Shown: positions 39,821 to 48,266 of the stretch, piece after piece
Layout of the letters: each line of letters begins with the position of its first letter
Position numbering within the stretch: position 1 is the stretch's first letter
Assembly (NCBI RefSeq): GCF_018882295.1
Contig: NZ_JACVOR010000001.1
Coordinates: 434,001 to 498,000, forward strand
DNA from: Polynucleobacter sp. 80A-SIGWE
GTDB taxonomy: Bacteria > Pseudomonadota > Gammaproteobacteria > Burkholderiales > Burkholderiaceae
Direction: 5' to 3'
Length of the DNA: 64,000 bases
Notes under the pieces: generated by a model
The model's database searches: none
Seen by the model: only the letters and a program-made list of their open reading frames with translations
What the model was told of the DNA's origin: nothing
Position numbers and translations under genes: made by a program

Positions 39821-40881
39821 GTGCCAAGCTCATAATCTAGCGATATCTGATCTATAAGGCCGGACTTCAGTAATTGCATTCCTGCTGAGTAGATATCTAA
39901 TGCTTGAGCTGAATTAAACAAGTGCTCGCTTCCTAAAACTTCATGGACGCCAATGCGACCAAAATATCCAGCCCCCTTGCAAAGATCGCAAGATTTTTTG
40001 CCTGGAATTCGATTGCACTCTTTGCAGAGTTTTCGAACTAATCTTTGAGAGCTGACGCAACGAAGACAGGATTCAATAGACTCTTGATCTATGCCGAGAC
40101 TTTTAAGTCGACATAAAGCCCCAATAGCATTTCGAGTATGAAGGGTGCTCAGCACTAAGTGCCCCGTTTGTGCAGCCTGGATAGCAAGCTGCGCGCTCGC
40201 GCAATCACGTATTTCACCTATCATGATGACATCTGGATCTTGACGCAGAAGGGCGCGAATAATGGTCGGAAAGTCCAATCCTGCTTTGGGGTGATAAGCC
40301 ACTTGATTGACCCCGGGAAGCCGGATTTCAATAGGATCTTCAACTGAGCAAATATTGCGTTGCACTTGGTTTAGTGCGCTCAAGCAGCTATATAAGGTCC
40401 GCGTCTTTCCGCTCCCAGTTGGCCCAGTTACCAGAATCAAGCCATTAGTTTGATTAATTGCCTCTTGAATAATTTCTAGTTGATCCGGCGACAAACCAAG
40501 CTGATCTAAAGCTAGCTCTTCGAGGCGGCTTGGCAAAATCCGGATAACTGCTTTTTCTCCATGCAAAGTAGGAAGAATTGAGACTCGACAATCAATATTA
40601 GGATGGCTAAAGTCATGACCAATAACAAGACGCCCATCTTGAGGTACACGTTTTTCTGCAATATCAAGACGTGCCAATATTTTGATGCGCGTAATTAATC
40701 GCTCATGCAGATCAATGGGGTATTGGTTTTGTAATGTGAGGCGCCCATCTATTCTGGTGCGCACTACGGTTTCTTGAGGTCTTGCCTCAATATGAATATC
40801 CGTAGACCGACTATTTAATGCATTAACAGCGATTTCATGCCAGGTTCGAATAATGTGAGAGTCATGTAGCAGTTCGCTCAA
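39811..40881 (-). CDS. pilB: Type IV pilus/type II secretion assembly ATPase, short form (PilB/GspE family)
   Basis: This hexameric ATPase of the GspE/PulE family powers pilus extension. The 356 residues include STDIHIEARPQETVVRTRIDGRL (N2 domain), Walker A VTGPTGSGKTRTLYS, the Asp box and Walker B DPDVIMIGEIRD, the His box LVLSTLHTRNAIGAL, and the tetracysteine zinc site KLCKECN...CDLCKG. The N1 domain of about 150-200 residues found in PilB of pseudomonads is missing. It overlaps pilC by 10 nt and the following CorC-type gene by 4 nt. Confidence 0.88.
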   Translation of the reverse strand: MSELLHDSHIIRTWHEIAVNALNSRSTDIHIEARPQETVVRTRIDGRLTLQNQYPIDLHERLITRIKILARLDIAEKRVPQDGRLVIGHDFSHPNIDCRVSILPTLHGEKAVIRILPSRLEELALDQLGLSPDQLEIIQEAINQTNGLILVTGPTGSGKTRTLYSCLSALNQVQRNICSVEDPIEIRLPGVNQVAYHPKAGLDFPTIIRALLRQDPDVIMIGEIRDCASAQLAIQAAQTGHLVLSTLHTRNAIGALCRLKSLGIDQESIESCLRCVSSQRLVRKLCKECNRIPGKKSCDLCKGAGYFGRIGVHEVLGSEHLFNSAQALDIYSAGMQLLKSGLIDQISLDYELGTWH

Positions 40882-42167
40882 TCTTGATTTTCTTGAGTGA
40901 GGGGCCGGTACAGCTTCACTGTTTTTACGCCATGCTCATCAAACTGAACAATTTCCATCACCACACCAGCAATTCGAATGCTGACATCGTAATCAGGAAT
41001 CGCTTCGAGTTTTTCTAAAATAAGGCCATTCAAGGTGCGTGGTCCATCTAGCGGAAGATCAAGTTTCAGCAGGCGATTTAAATCTCGCAAAGAGGCAGTG
41101 CCGCTTGCAAGGTAGGTGCCATCAGTAAGCCAATGAGGATCATTGGAAAGATTGGAGAATGAGGTGGTGAACTCACCAATTAGCTCCTCAACAATGTCTT
41201 CAAAGGTTACTAGACCCAGCACTTCACCATATTCATTCACAACCAGGCTTAAGCGTTGTTGGTTATCTTGAAAAAATTGCATCTGTTGTAGAACGGGTGT
41301 CCCACTCGGAATGAAGTAGGGCTCATTTAGCAATAATCTGAAGTCTTCGTGATGAAGCTCTGCGTCACCAAGCAAGGAGAGCACTTTCTTTACAGACAGA
41401 ATACCAACAATGCGCTCAGAGTCGCCATCGCATACTGGCAGCTTGTTATGGTAACAAGTTTCTAATTGTTCAACCACCTCACCAATAGGTCTTGAGAGAT
41501 CCAATACTTCGATCTTCGAGCGAGGCGTCATTACATCGTCAACCAAGATATTTTCGAGGTTGAAAAGATTGAGCAAAATATTGCGATGATGAGCGGAAAC
41601 AAATCGATTGGATTCCAGAACTAAGCTGCGCAATTCTTCTTTGCTCATCACTCTGTTGTCAGTTGAGGCTTGTAGTCCAGAGACTTTCATTAACCCCGAT
41701 ACAAAACTATTAATGAACCAGAGTAGCGGCTTAAGAATGAACGTGAGGGGAAGAATGAACCAGCCAACATTACTGGCAATTTTTTCAGGAAAAGCTGCGC
41801 CGATAACTTTCGGCGTTATTTCACTAAAAATAATGATAAGTAGTGCAACGACTAATGTGGCAATCGACAGCACCAGCCCGCTATCGCCAAAAATATGTAA
41901 TGCAATGCCGGTAACTAAGATCGGCAAGATCGTATTGATGAGGTTGTTAGAGATCAGCAGCACTGAAAGCAGTGAATCAATGCGCTTTAACAGTCTCTCT
42001 GCAAGTGCGGCTCCAGCGTTCCCGCCATTAGCCATTGCACGCAGGCGATGGCGGTTGGAAGACAGCATGCTGGTTTCGGCCATTGAAAAGAAGCCGGAGA
42101 GTGCGAGTAAGAATAGGACTAATGCGACTTGGCCAATAAAGGGCCAATCATCAAAAAAAGTGTCCAT
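40878..42167 (-). CDS. CNNM/CorC-type membrane protein (DUF21-CBS-CorC_HlyC)
   Basis: The 429-residue protein has an N-terminal DUF21 domain with four hydrophobic segments (about residues 10-180), two CBS motifs (VMTPRSKIEVLDLSRP and CHNKLPVCDGDSERIVGILSVKKVL), and a C-terminal CorC_HlyC transporter-associated domain (ASGTASLRDLNRLLKLDLP). Family members act in magnesium or cobalt efflux/homeostasis; older annotations call them hemolysin-like. It overlaps pilB by 4 nt but is probably unrelated in role. The transported ion is not evident. Confidence 0.88.
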   Translation of the reverse strand: MDTFFDDWPFIGQVALVLFLLALSGFFSMAETSMLSSNRHRLRAMANGGNAGAALAERLLKRIDSLLSVLLISNNLINTILPILVTGIALHIFGDSGLVLSIATLVVALLIIIFSEITPKVIGAAFPEKIASNVGWFILPLTFILKPLLWFINSFVSGLMKVSGLQASTDNRVMSKEELRSLVLESNRFVSAHHRNILLNLFNLENILVDDVMTPRSKIEVLDLSRPIGEVVEQLETCYHNKLPVCDGDSERIVGILSVKKVLSLLGDAELHHEDFRLLLNEPYFIPSGTPVLQQMQFFQDNQQRLSLVVNEYGEVLGLVTFEDIVEELIGEFTTSFSNLSNDPHWLTDGTYLASGTASLRDLNRLLKLDLPLDGPRTLNGLILEKLEAIPDYDVSIRIAGVVMEIVQFDEHGVKTVKLYRPLTQENQD

Positions 42168-42284
42168 CAGTTATGCCTGCAGAGAATAAGGAACAACCAA
42201 TATAGCAAAGTGCCATTTCACTAGCTATAGCCAGTTCAGAATCCTGCCTGAATTTATCCTTCAATATGTGTCAGAATCTTCTTC

Positions 42285-42779
42285 ATGCCCACCCCTACAT
42301 CCACTGAGTATTGCGTGATATCAGCCCCTTTTGGGTGCCTGGGCGTCCAAACGGAGCTAGTCGACGGTAGTTTGATGATCTCGAAAATTGATTACTTGCC
42401 TCCGAATACTGCTTTAATTTCCCCAAGAAATGCGCTGGCTAAAGCATTCTCAAAACAGTGCGATCAGTATTTCAGTGACGCTTTATCAATTTTTGATGTT
42501 CCGCTGAAGCCTGCAGGAACAGTTCATCAGCAAAGGGTATGGCATGCCACTCAAGGCATTGGAGTCGGGAAGACGAGCACCTATGGTGAGATCGCAAAAA
42601 TGATTAAGAGTGGCCCGCGCGCAGTTGGGACAGCTTGTGGCGCAAATCCATATCCCTTAGTTACACCATGCCATCGCATTATTTCAGCACAAGGTCTTGG
42701 GGGTTTTATGAAGGAGGATGCCCCTGGTTTTTATCGTCAGATAAAAATGTGGCTCTTAAAGCATGAGGGTGCGCTTTAA
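42285..42779 (+). CDS. ogt: Methylated-DNA--[protein]-cysteine S-methyltransferase
   Basis: The protein repairs O6-alkylguanine by moving the alkyl group to its own cysteine. The 164 residues contain the active-site motif VTPCHRIISAQGLGGFM (acceptor Cys of PCHR) near residue 131. The DNA-binding helix-turn-helix region VWHATQGIGVGKTSTYGEIAKMI comes before it. The N-terminal domain is short (about 80 residues), in the Ogt class. No ribosome site is obvious before the ATG. It is convergent with the following gene by a 4-nt overlap. Confidence 0.9.
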   Translation: MPTPTSTEYCVISAPFGCLGVQTELVDGSLMISKIDYLPPNTALISPRNALAKAFSKQCDQYFSDALSIFDVPLKPAGTVHQQRVWHATQGIGVGKTSTYGEIAKMIKSGPRAVGTACGANPYPLVTPCHRIISAQGLGGFMKEDAPGFYRQIKMWLLKHEGAL

Positions 42780-43765
42780 GGATTTTTTATGGACAGTTTT
42801 CTGAGTTGCTTAGATGCTACGTAAAAGAATGCTTTCATTAGAGGTGCATTGCTTGCTGCAATCTTGGTAAAGGCATAGAAAGCCCAAACGGTATTTCTAG
42901 ATAGTTTCACTTCAGATTTATTGCTGAATTCTTTTCTAGTGGCAATTTTTTCAAGCGTCATGATCGAAAGACCGAAAGCAAGGAAACAGAAGCGTCTCAT
43001 GCCTACTTCATTTTCTGGAATCAGAAGCATGTAGCTCATAGAGTCTTGTAGTTTTTCGTAGGCAATCTTGAGCAGCTTGCTTTGACTGATTGATGCTGGT
43101 TTCCAGGAGACCCCGCGTGCACGATCCTCTGGCGAATCTTTGAGGATATTGGTCATTTGTAGAGCCTGACCAAAGGCGATGGCCAACTGCTCATGCCCTT
43201 TAATTTGCTTTGCAAACTCAATGGAGTAGTTGCTAAAGATGCTAGTGAGTAGTTCACCAACTACGCCAGCCACCACATAGCAATACTCTTCAAATTCTGC
43301 GAGGTCTTTTAGTCCTGCTTGCGTTTGTCTTCCGTGGAAATGGGACATACCATCGGACATGATAGAAACGCAGCGACTGATTGCAGCCTGATCTTTGTCG
43401 GGGAAGGTATGCAGAATGCGAAGAACGGTGGGGGTATGCGCAATTAAATCGAGCTCATCGACATTGGAGTAACCCTTTAACGCATCTAGGCAGGGGCTTA
43501 CAAAAGCCTCTACCGGAATCTCGCCTAGAACTGCCTCTAAAAATAGTTTAGATAAGCCTTGTTTCTCTGTTGGGCTGAGTTCGGCCGCATCTTCGATAGT
43601 GTCGACAATTCGACACAGTAAATAGGTATTGCCAACCACGACCTCAATTGCTGGGGGTAGGAGAGGGATGGTGAGAGCAAAAGTACGCGATACGGAACCC
43701 AAAATCGCCTTTTGATAGGCTAGATCGCTATTAGTGTTCTCTTTGGGGTGTATGGCGGAATTCAC
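42776..43765 (-). CDS. Squalene/phytoene synthase family (farnesyl-diphosphate farnesyltransferase-like)
   Basis: The 329 residues resemble head-to-head prenyl synthases, which join two farnesyl diphosphates. Motifs are SVSRTFALTIPLLPPAIE (N-terminus), the first Asp-rich motif in LLCRIVDTIEDAAELS, YCYVVAGVVGELLTSIFSNY and the second Asp-rich motif TNILKDSPEDRARGVSW. The Asp/Glu pairs look intact. Eukaryote-like squalene synthase features (VDTIED, YCYVVAGVVGELL) stand out, unlike the bacterial HpnC/HpnD pair. No hopanoid, carotenoid or squalene-cyclase gene is near, so the product is not established. Confidence 0.82.
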   Translation of the reverse strand: MNSAIHPKENTNSDLAYQKAILGSVSRTFALTIPLLPPAIEVVVGNTYLLCRIVDTIEDAAELSPTEKQGLSKLFLEAVLGEIPVEAFVSPCLDALKGYSNVDELDLIAHTPTVLRILHTFPDKDQAAISRCVSIMSDGMSHFHGRQTQAGLKDLAEFEEYCYVVAGVVGELLTSIFSNYSIEFAKQIKGHEQLAIAFGQALQMTNILKDSPEDRARGVSWKPASISQSKLLKIAYEKLQDSMSYMLLIPENEVGMRRFCFLAFGLSIMTLEKIATRKEFSNKSEVKLSRNTVWAFYAFTKIAASNAPLMKAFFYVASKQLRKLSIKNP

Positions 43766-43873
43766 CCATGAATTATGTCAGACCAGGCCGCCCAAATTTG
43801 GCTCTTATTGATTAAATGACATAAGTAACAAGGCCATATAATTTGACCAAATTCCTGAAGGAGAAATTAGGCG

Positions 43874-45289
43874 ATGTTGATTTGGTTTGTCATCATCTAT
43901 TGGGTTGTATCTGTTGGCATTGGTCTTTGGGCCGCGCTGCGGGTCAAAAATACGGCTGATTTTGCTGCGGCTGGTCATAGCCTCCCTTTGCCGATTGTTA
44001 CTGCTACGGTATTTGCTACCTGGTTTGGCTCCGAAGCGGTTTTAGGTATCCCAGCCACCTTTCTAAAGGAGGGGCTTGGTGGGATTGTTTCGGATCCTTT
44101 CGGATCCTCCCTGTGTCTTATCTTAGTCGGACTCTTTTTTGCTCGCCATCTCTATAACCGCCGCATGCTCACCATCGGCGATTTCTTTCGGGAGAAATAT
44201 GGCCGTACCGTAGAGGTTTTGGTAACTCTCTGTATTGTAGTTTCCTATTTGGGGTGGGTGGCTGCGCAGATTAAAGCTTTGGGACTTGTCTTTAATGTTG
44301 TGTCTGAAGGCAGCATTACACAAACGGCCGGCATGTTAATTGGCGCCGGTAGCGTTCTGATTTATACACTGTTTGGTGGCATGTGGTCGGTGGCAATTAC
44401 CGACTTTATCCAGATGATCATCATTGTGGTGGGCATGCTTTATATCGGCGGCGAGATAACAGCTCAAACTGGGGGTGTTGGTGTCGTGTTTGAGCATGCA
44501 GCTGCTGCTGGCCAGTTTTCCAACTTCTGGCCCGAGATGAATCTCGCCTCTATCCTTGGCTTTACAGCCGCCTTATGCACGATGATGTTGGGCTCTATTC
44601 CGCAGCAAGATGTGTTTCAGCGGATCACATCCTCTAAGAATGTGAACATTGCAGTGCAAGCCGCTTTGTTAGGCGGAGTACTGTATTTTGTCTTCGCATT
44701 TGTTCCACTTTATTTGGCTTACTCTGCAACCATCATTAGTCCAGATCTAGTGAAGCAGTATTTATATACAGATCCACAAATGATTTTGCCCAAACTGATT
44801 TTGAATCACGCACCACTCATTGCTCAGGTGATGTTTTTTGGTGCTCTTCTATCAGCTATCAAGAGTTGTGCCAGTGCGACATTACTCGCACCTTCGGTCA
44901 CTTTTGCTGAGAACATTGTGCGTGGCTTCTTTAAGCACCTATCTGATCAAGACCTGTTGAAGGTCATGCGAATTACTGTGCTCTGCTTCACTCTGGTAGT
45001 CACTTTTTTTGCTATCAACTCTAATTTATCGATTTTTAAGATGGTTGAGAACGCTTACAAAGTGACTTTGGTGGCAGCTTTTGTACCACTAGCTTTTGGG
45101 GTGTACTGGTCTAGGGCAAATTCCTTAGGTGGATTGTTATCAGTAGTTTGCGGCCTCGTTGTCTGGATTAGCTGTGAAGTGCTTGCTCCTGAGTCTATTC
45201 TCCCCCCTCAGTTAGCCGGTCTTTTAGCCAGCATCGCTGGCATGCTTTTGGGTGGTTTAGTGCCTAGAGCTAGATTGATTGCAAGTTAG
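43874..45289 (+). CDS. Sodium:solute symporter family (SSS) transporter
   Basis: This 471-residue protein has about 13 membrane helices and is a member of the SSS family (PutP/PanF/SglT type). Motifs include FAAAGHSLPLPIVTATVFATWFGSEAVLGIPATF, YTLFGGMWSVAITDFIQMIIIVVG and CASATLLAPSVTFAENIV. Sodium drives uptake of a solute I cannot name; proline, pantothenate and organic acids are family possibilities. The GGAG ribosome site is good. A TATAAT at 43837-43842 is a probable -10, but no matching -35 at 17 bp is clear. An unrelated gene with its own promoter follows. Confidence 0.9.
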   Translation: MLIWFVIIYWVVSVGIGLWAALRVKNTADFAAAGHSLPLPIVTATVFATWFGSEAVLGIPATFLKEGLGGIVSDPFGSSLCLILVGLFFARHLYNRRMLTIGDFFREKYGRTVEVLVTLCIVVSYLGWVAAQIKALGLVFNVVSEGSITQTAGMLIGAGSVLIYTLFGGMWSVAITDFIQMIIIVVGMLYIGGEITAQTGGVGVVFEHAAAAGQFSNFWPEMNLASILGFTAALCTMMLGSIPQQDVFQRITSSKNVNIAVQAALLGGVLYFVFAFVPLYLAYSATIISPDLVKQYLYTDPQMILPKLILNHAPLIAQVMFFGALLSAIKSCASATLLAPSVTFAENIVRGFFKHLSDQDLLKVMRITVLCFTLVVTFFAINSNLSIFKMVENAYKVTLVAAFVPLAFGVYWSRANSLGGLLSVVCGLVVWISCEVLAPESILPPQLAGLLASIAGMLLGGLVPRARLIAS

Positions 45290-45314
45290 CCATATTTGCT
45301 TAAATATTAGGCAT

Positions 45315-45352
45315 AATATTTTGTTGCACCGCAAAATATTCACCTCTAAAAT
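45315..45352 (+). promoter_or_regulatory. Promoter with 9-bp palindrome before the panE-like gene
   Basis: TTGCAC (-35, 45324-45329) and TAAAAT (-10, 45347-45352) have a 17-bp spacer. The -35 element sits in the 8-bp centre of a perfect inverted repeat, AATATTTTG (45315-45323) and CAAAATATT (45332-45340). A dimer bound there would cover the -35 element, so this looks like an operator; the regulator is unknown. The AT-rich arms make a terminator role for the upstream gene unlikely. Confidence 0.5.
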
Positions 45353-45390
45353 GACATTAATTCAAAATTTCTTATCTTTATGGAGTTCTT

Positions 45391-46410
45391 ATGAAAATCT
45401 GTGTGATCGGTGGAGGGGGCGCAATTGGCGGTTACCTTGCTGTCATGTTGGCGCGAGCTGGCAATGACGTCACGGTTGTAGCGCGTGGTGCCACATTAGC
45501 TGCGATTAAAGAGCGCGGCCTAGCATTGATTATGGATGACCAGCCTGAGCCATTAGTGGCGCAGGTAAAAGCAGTTGAAAAAATTCGGGATGCGGAAACT
45601 CCGGATGTGGTGATCTTGGCTGTGAAGGCGCATCAAGTTGAGCCGATCATTGAAGATCTCGCTGCAATCATGGGCCCAGAAACTATTTTGATTCCGATGC
45701 AAAACGGAATTCCTTGGTGGTACTTCCAGAAGTTGGGTGGTGACTATCAAGATCACTCCGTTGAGACTGTTGATGCCGGTGGTGTTGCTAAGAATGCAAT
45801 TAATCCAAACAATATTATTGGTTGCGTGGTGTATCCAGCCACTTTTACCCAGGCTCCTGGCGTAATCCGTCACGTTGAGGGTAATCGTTTCCCATTGGGT
45901 GAGTTAGACGGCAAGCAGACTGAGCGTATTCAGAAGATGTCTGAAATGATGTCAGCGGCTGGATTTAAATCACCAATCCTCGAAGATATTCGCTCCGAGA
46001 TTTGGTTGAAGTTGTGGGGCAATATGACCTTCAATCCAATCAGCTCTTTGACTCATGGAACCTTAGAGGGCATTTGCCAATATCCACTTACCAAAGAGTT
46101 GGCTCGCAACATGATGGCTGAAGCACAAACGATTGCTGAGAAATTGGGTGTGACTTTCCGGGTAGACATTGAGCGTCGTATTGCTGGTGCCGAAAAAGTT
46201 GGTAAACACAAGACATCGATGTTGCAAGACTTGGAAGCAGGCCGTAGCTTAGAGATTGATGCCTTATTGGGCTCTGTGATTGAGCTTGGCAAGATTACTG
46301 AAACCCCAACGCCATGCCTCAATACCGTCTTTGCGTTGACGAAATACCTTGATGAAAATGTTCAGGCCTCCAAAGGAAGTTTGGCATTGCCATCTGTTTC
46401 AGGTTACTAA
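45391..46410 (+). CDS. 2-dehydropantoate 2-reductase family protein
   Basis: The 339-residue NADPH-dependent reductase has the N-terminal Rossmann motif ICVIGGGGAIGGYLAVMLARAG, VVARGATLAAIKERGL, VVILAVKAHQVE and IPMQNGIPWWYF, then an ApbA/PanE C-terminal helical domain with the catalytic Lys region EIWLKLWGNMTFNPISSLT. It could be PanE of pantothenate synthesis, or a paralogue acting on another 2-oxo acid; the family has many such paralogues. A good terminator follows 22 bp after the stop. Confidence 0.85.
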   Translation: MKICVIGGGGAIGGYLAVMLARAGNDVTVVARGATLAAIKERGLALIMDDQPEPLVAQVKAVEKIRDAETPDVVILAVKAHQVEPIIEDLAAIMGPETILIPMQNGIPWWYFQKLGGDYQDHSVETVDAGGVAKNAINPNNIIGCVVYPATFTQAPGVIRHVEGNRFPLGELDGKQTERIQKMSEMMSAAGFKSPILEDIRSEIWLKLWGNMTFNPISSLTHGTLEGICQYPLTKELARNMMAEAQTIAEKLGVTFRVDIERRIAGAEKVGKHKTSMLQDLEAGRSLEIDALLGSVIELGKITETPTPCLNTVFALTKYLDENVQASKGSLALPSVSGY

Positions 46411-46431
46411 GTATCTGCAGTTTTGAGCATT

Positions 46432-46467
46432 AAAAAACCCTCACCACTAATTATGGTGAGGGTTTTT
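46432..46467. terminator. Bidirectional intrinsic terminator
   Basis: CCCTCACCA (46438-46446) and TGGTGAGGG (46454-46462) form a perfect stem with a 7-base loop. A run of T follows at 46463-46467 and a run of A precedes at 46432-46437. It ends both the panE-like gene on the plus strand and the fumarylacetoacetase-family gene on the minus strand. Confidence 0.9.
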
Positions 46468-46506
46468 GTTTTAAGGGGCTAGCTTTAAATTTGCGAATTA
46501 GATGAC

Positions 46507-47274
46507 TTATTCAAAACGATTATCTAAGCGTCCAACGCCATCAATGATGATGCTGACATTGCTGCCGGGTTTCATAGAGCCAACGCCCACGGAAGTTCCG
46601 CAAGCAATAATGTCGCCAGCTTGTAGTGGAACATCTTGAGATATCAGGCTGACCAATTTTGCTGGTGGAAAAATCATGTCAGCGATGGGGTAGTTTTGAC
46701 GCTCTTGCTCATTCAAGATAGTTTTAATTGTTAACTTGCTTGGATCTACATCAGTAGTGATGTAGGGGCCAAAGACGCCAAAGGTATTAAAGCTCTTAGA
46801 GCGTGTCCACTGAGCGTGCCCAGGATCACGATTCAAAATCTCAATTGCTGTGACATCGTTAATGCAGGTATAACCAAAAATTGCAGCAGCAGCTTGTGAC
46901 TCATCCACTTCATGACAGGCTTTACCGATGACGATTCCGAGTTCGCCCTCATAAACAACTTTTCCAGAGTAGGATTTTGGAGTGCGAATAGTTTGATTGG
47001 CTGCCAAGAAAGAGTTGTTACCTTTCAGGAAATATAAAGGCTCAGCTGGTACCGCATGCTCAAGCTTGGTGACAAGAGCATGAAAGTTATCCACCATGGC
47101 AACCATTTTGGAAGGGGTGCATGGGATGTCGATGGTGACATCGGATAGTTTTAATGTCTCGCCAGTGGCTTGTGGATTATTAAATAGATCGCCGGTGTAC
47201 ACGGTAATCTGATCGCCCTGTACTTGACCTAAACCGGATTTACCTTGATGTTGAAACCTGAGCCATTGAGCCAT
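46507..47274 (-). CDS. Fumarylacetoacetate hydrolase family protein
   Basis: The 255 residues include the FAH-family core: DNFHALVTKL and NNSFLAANQTIRTPK, VVYEGELGIVIGKAC (metal-binding Glu residues), GYTCINDVTAIEILNRDPGHAQWTRSKSFNTFGVFGPYI (metal Asp) and ACGTSVGVGSMKPGSNVSI. The family covers fumarylacetoacetase, 2-hydroxymuconate and acylpyruvate hydrolases and decarboxylases. A good GGAG ribosome site precedes the ATG. It is divergent from the GrdB-like gene across about 56 bp, so the two may share a regulatory region. Confidence 0.87.
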   Translation of the reverse strand: MAQWLRFQHQGKSGLGQVQGDQITVYTGDLFNNPQATGETLKLSDVTIDIPCTPSKMVAMVDNFHALVTKLEHAVPAEPLYFLKGNNSFLAANQTIRTPKSYSGKVVYEGELGIVIGKACHEVDESQAAAAIFGYTCINDVTAIEILNRDPGHAQWTRSKSFNTFGVFGPYITTDVDPSKLTIKTILNEQERQNYPIADMIFPPAKLVSLISQDVPLQAGDIIACGTSVGVGSMKPGSNVSIIIDGVGRLDNRFE

Positions 47275-47330
47275 AATGAATTCTCCTGATAGTTAATATT
47301 TGATAAGCAATATCTTACAGGGACGGATTG

Positions 47331-48266
47331 ATGACCAAGAATTCTGAATTGCTATTTGCACCCGAGCTGGATCAGCCAGTTCGCTATATTGAGCGCACTC
47401 GTAATTACTATCTTGGATTGGGGTATGAGACACCCTATGTTTGGGCTCATTACATCGATGTGCCTTTTGCCTCATTGCAAAAACCCCTCAATCAATCGAC
47501 CCTAGGTTTAGTCACTACGGCAGTACCCTTTGATGCCAGCAAAGGTCCTCAGGGACCTGGGGCAGCATACAACGCTGCTGCGAAGTTTTATGACCCCTAT
47601 GTTCGCTCGATTGATGAGGACGCAGACTTACGTATTGCGCATGTTGGTATTGATAGGCGCAATGCCGACATGCAGGACAGCAATTGTTGGTTTCCATTGG
47701 GCGCGGCGAAACGCGCTGTTGCAAGGGGCCGCATTCAGTCTATATCTAAACATTTTTATGGGCTACCAACCAATCGCAGTCAACGTCATACCCTGGAGAT
47801 TGATGCGCCGTTGATCCTCAGCAAGATGTGCGCAGATCAGGTTGACCTTGCTGTATTGATTCCGAATTGCCCTATCTGTCACCAAAGTCAAAGTTTGTTG
47901 GCGCGTTATTTGGAGGCTGCCGGTATTCCTACAGTCATCATGGGCGCAGCGAAAGATATTGTGGAGTATTGCGGTGTGCCACGTTTGCTCTTTACTGACT
48001 TTCCGCTGGGTAATGCCGCAGCATTACCCAATAATGTTCAATCACAAGACTCTAATTTTGAATTAGCTCTGCGTTTACTTGAAGGTGCGCCAGGACCACG
48101 AACAACAGTGCAGTCCCCTTTAGTTTGGGCTTCTGATCCTGCATGGAAATTAGATTATTCCAATCTTAAACGACTTACCGCTGAGGAAATCTCACGTTTG
48201 CGTGATGAGGCAGAAAAAGCGCGCATCACTGCGCGTGATATCAGGGTAAAAAGTGTTGGTGCTTAG
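47331..48266 (+). CDS. GrdB-related protein (glycine/sarcosine/betaine reductase selenoprotein B family), Cys form
   Basis: The 311-residue protein resembles the component B family of clostridial glycine/sarcosine/betaine reductases and D-proline reductase. Its segment DLAVLIPNCPICHQSQSLLARYLEAAG aligns, as I recall the family, with the redox-active site of those proteins. In selenoproteins the first Cys (Cys180 here) is selenocysteine; this copy has ordinary Cys residues at 180 and 183 (CPIC). Also seen are VTTAVPFDASKGPQG and VGIDRRNADMQD. No reductase partner genes A, C or E are nearby, so a stand-alone aerobic role is likely but unknown. TTG at 47328 is a second possible start. It overlaps ispB convergently by 4 nt. 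Confidence 0.6.
   Translation: MTKNSELLFAPELDQPVRYIERTRNYYLGLGYETPYVWAHYIDVPFASLQKPLNQSTLGLVTTAVPFDASKGPQGPGAAYNAAAKFYDPYVRSIDEDADLRIAHVGIDRRNADMQDSNCWFPLGAAKRAVARGRIQSISKHFYGLPTNRSQRHTLEIDAPLILSKMCADQVDLAVLIPNCPICHQSQSLLARYLEAAGIPTVIMGAAKDIVEYCGVPRLLFTDFPLGNAAALPNNVQSQDSNFELALRLLEGAPGPRTTVQSPLVWASDPAWKLDYSNLKRLTAEEISRLRDEAEKARITARDIRVKSVGA

Noticed and set aside
41608..42189. 193-residue plus-strand ORF antisense to the CorC-type gene
   Set aside because: Composition and lack of motifs mark it as a shadow of the intact minus-strand gene.
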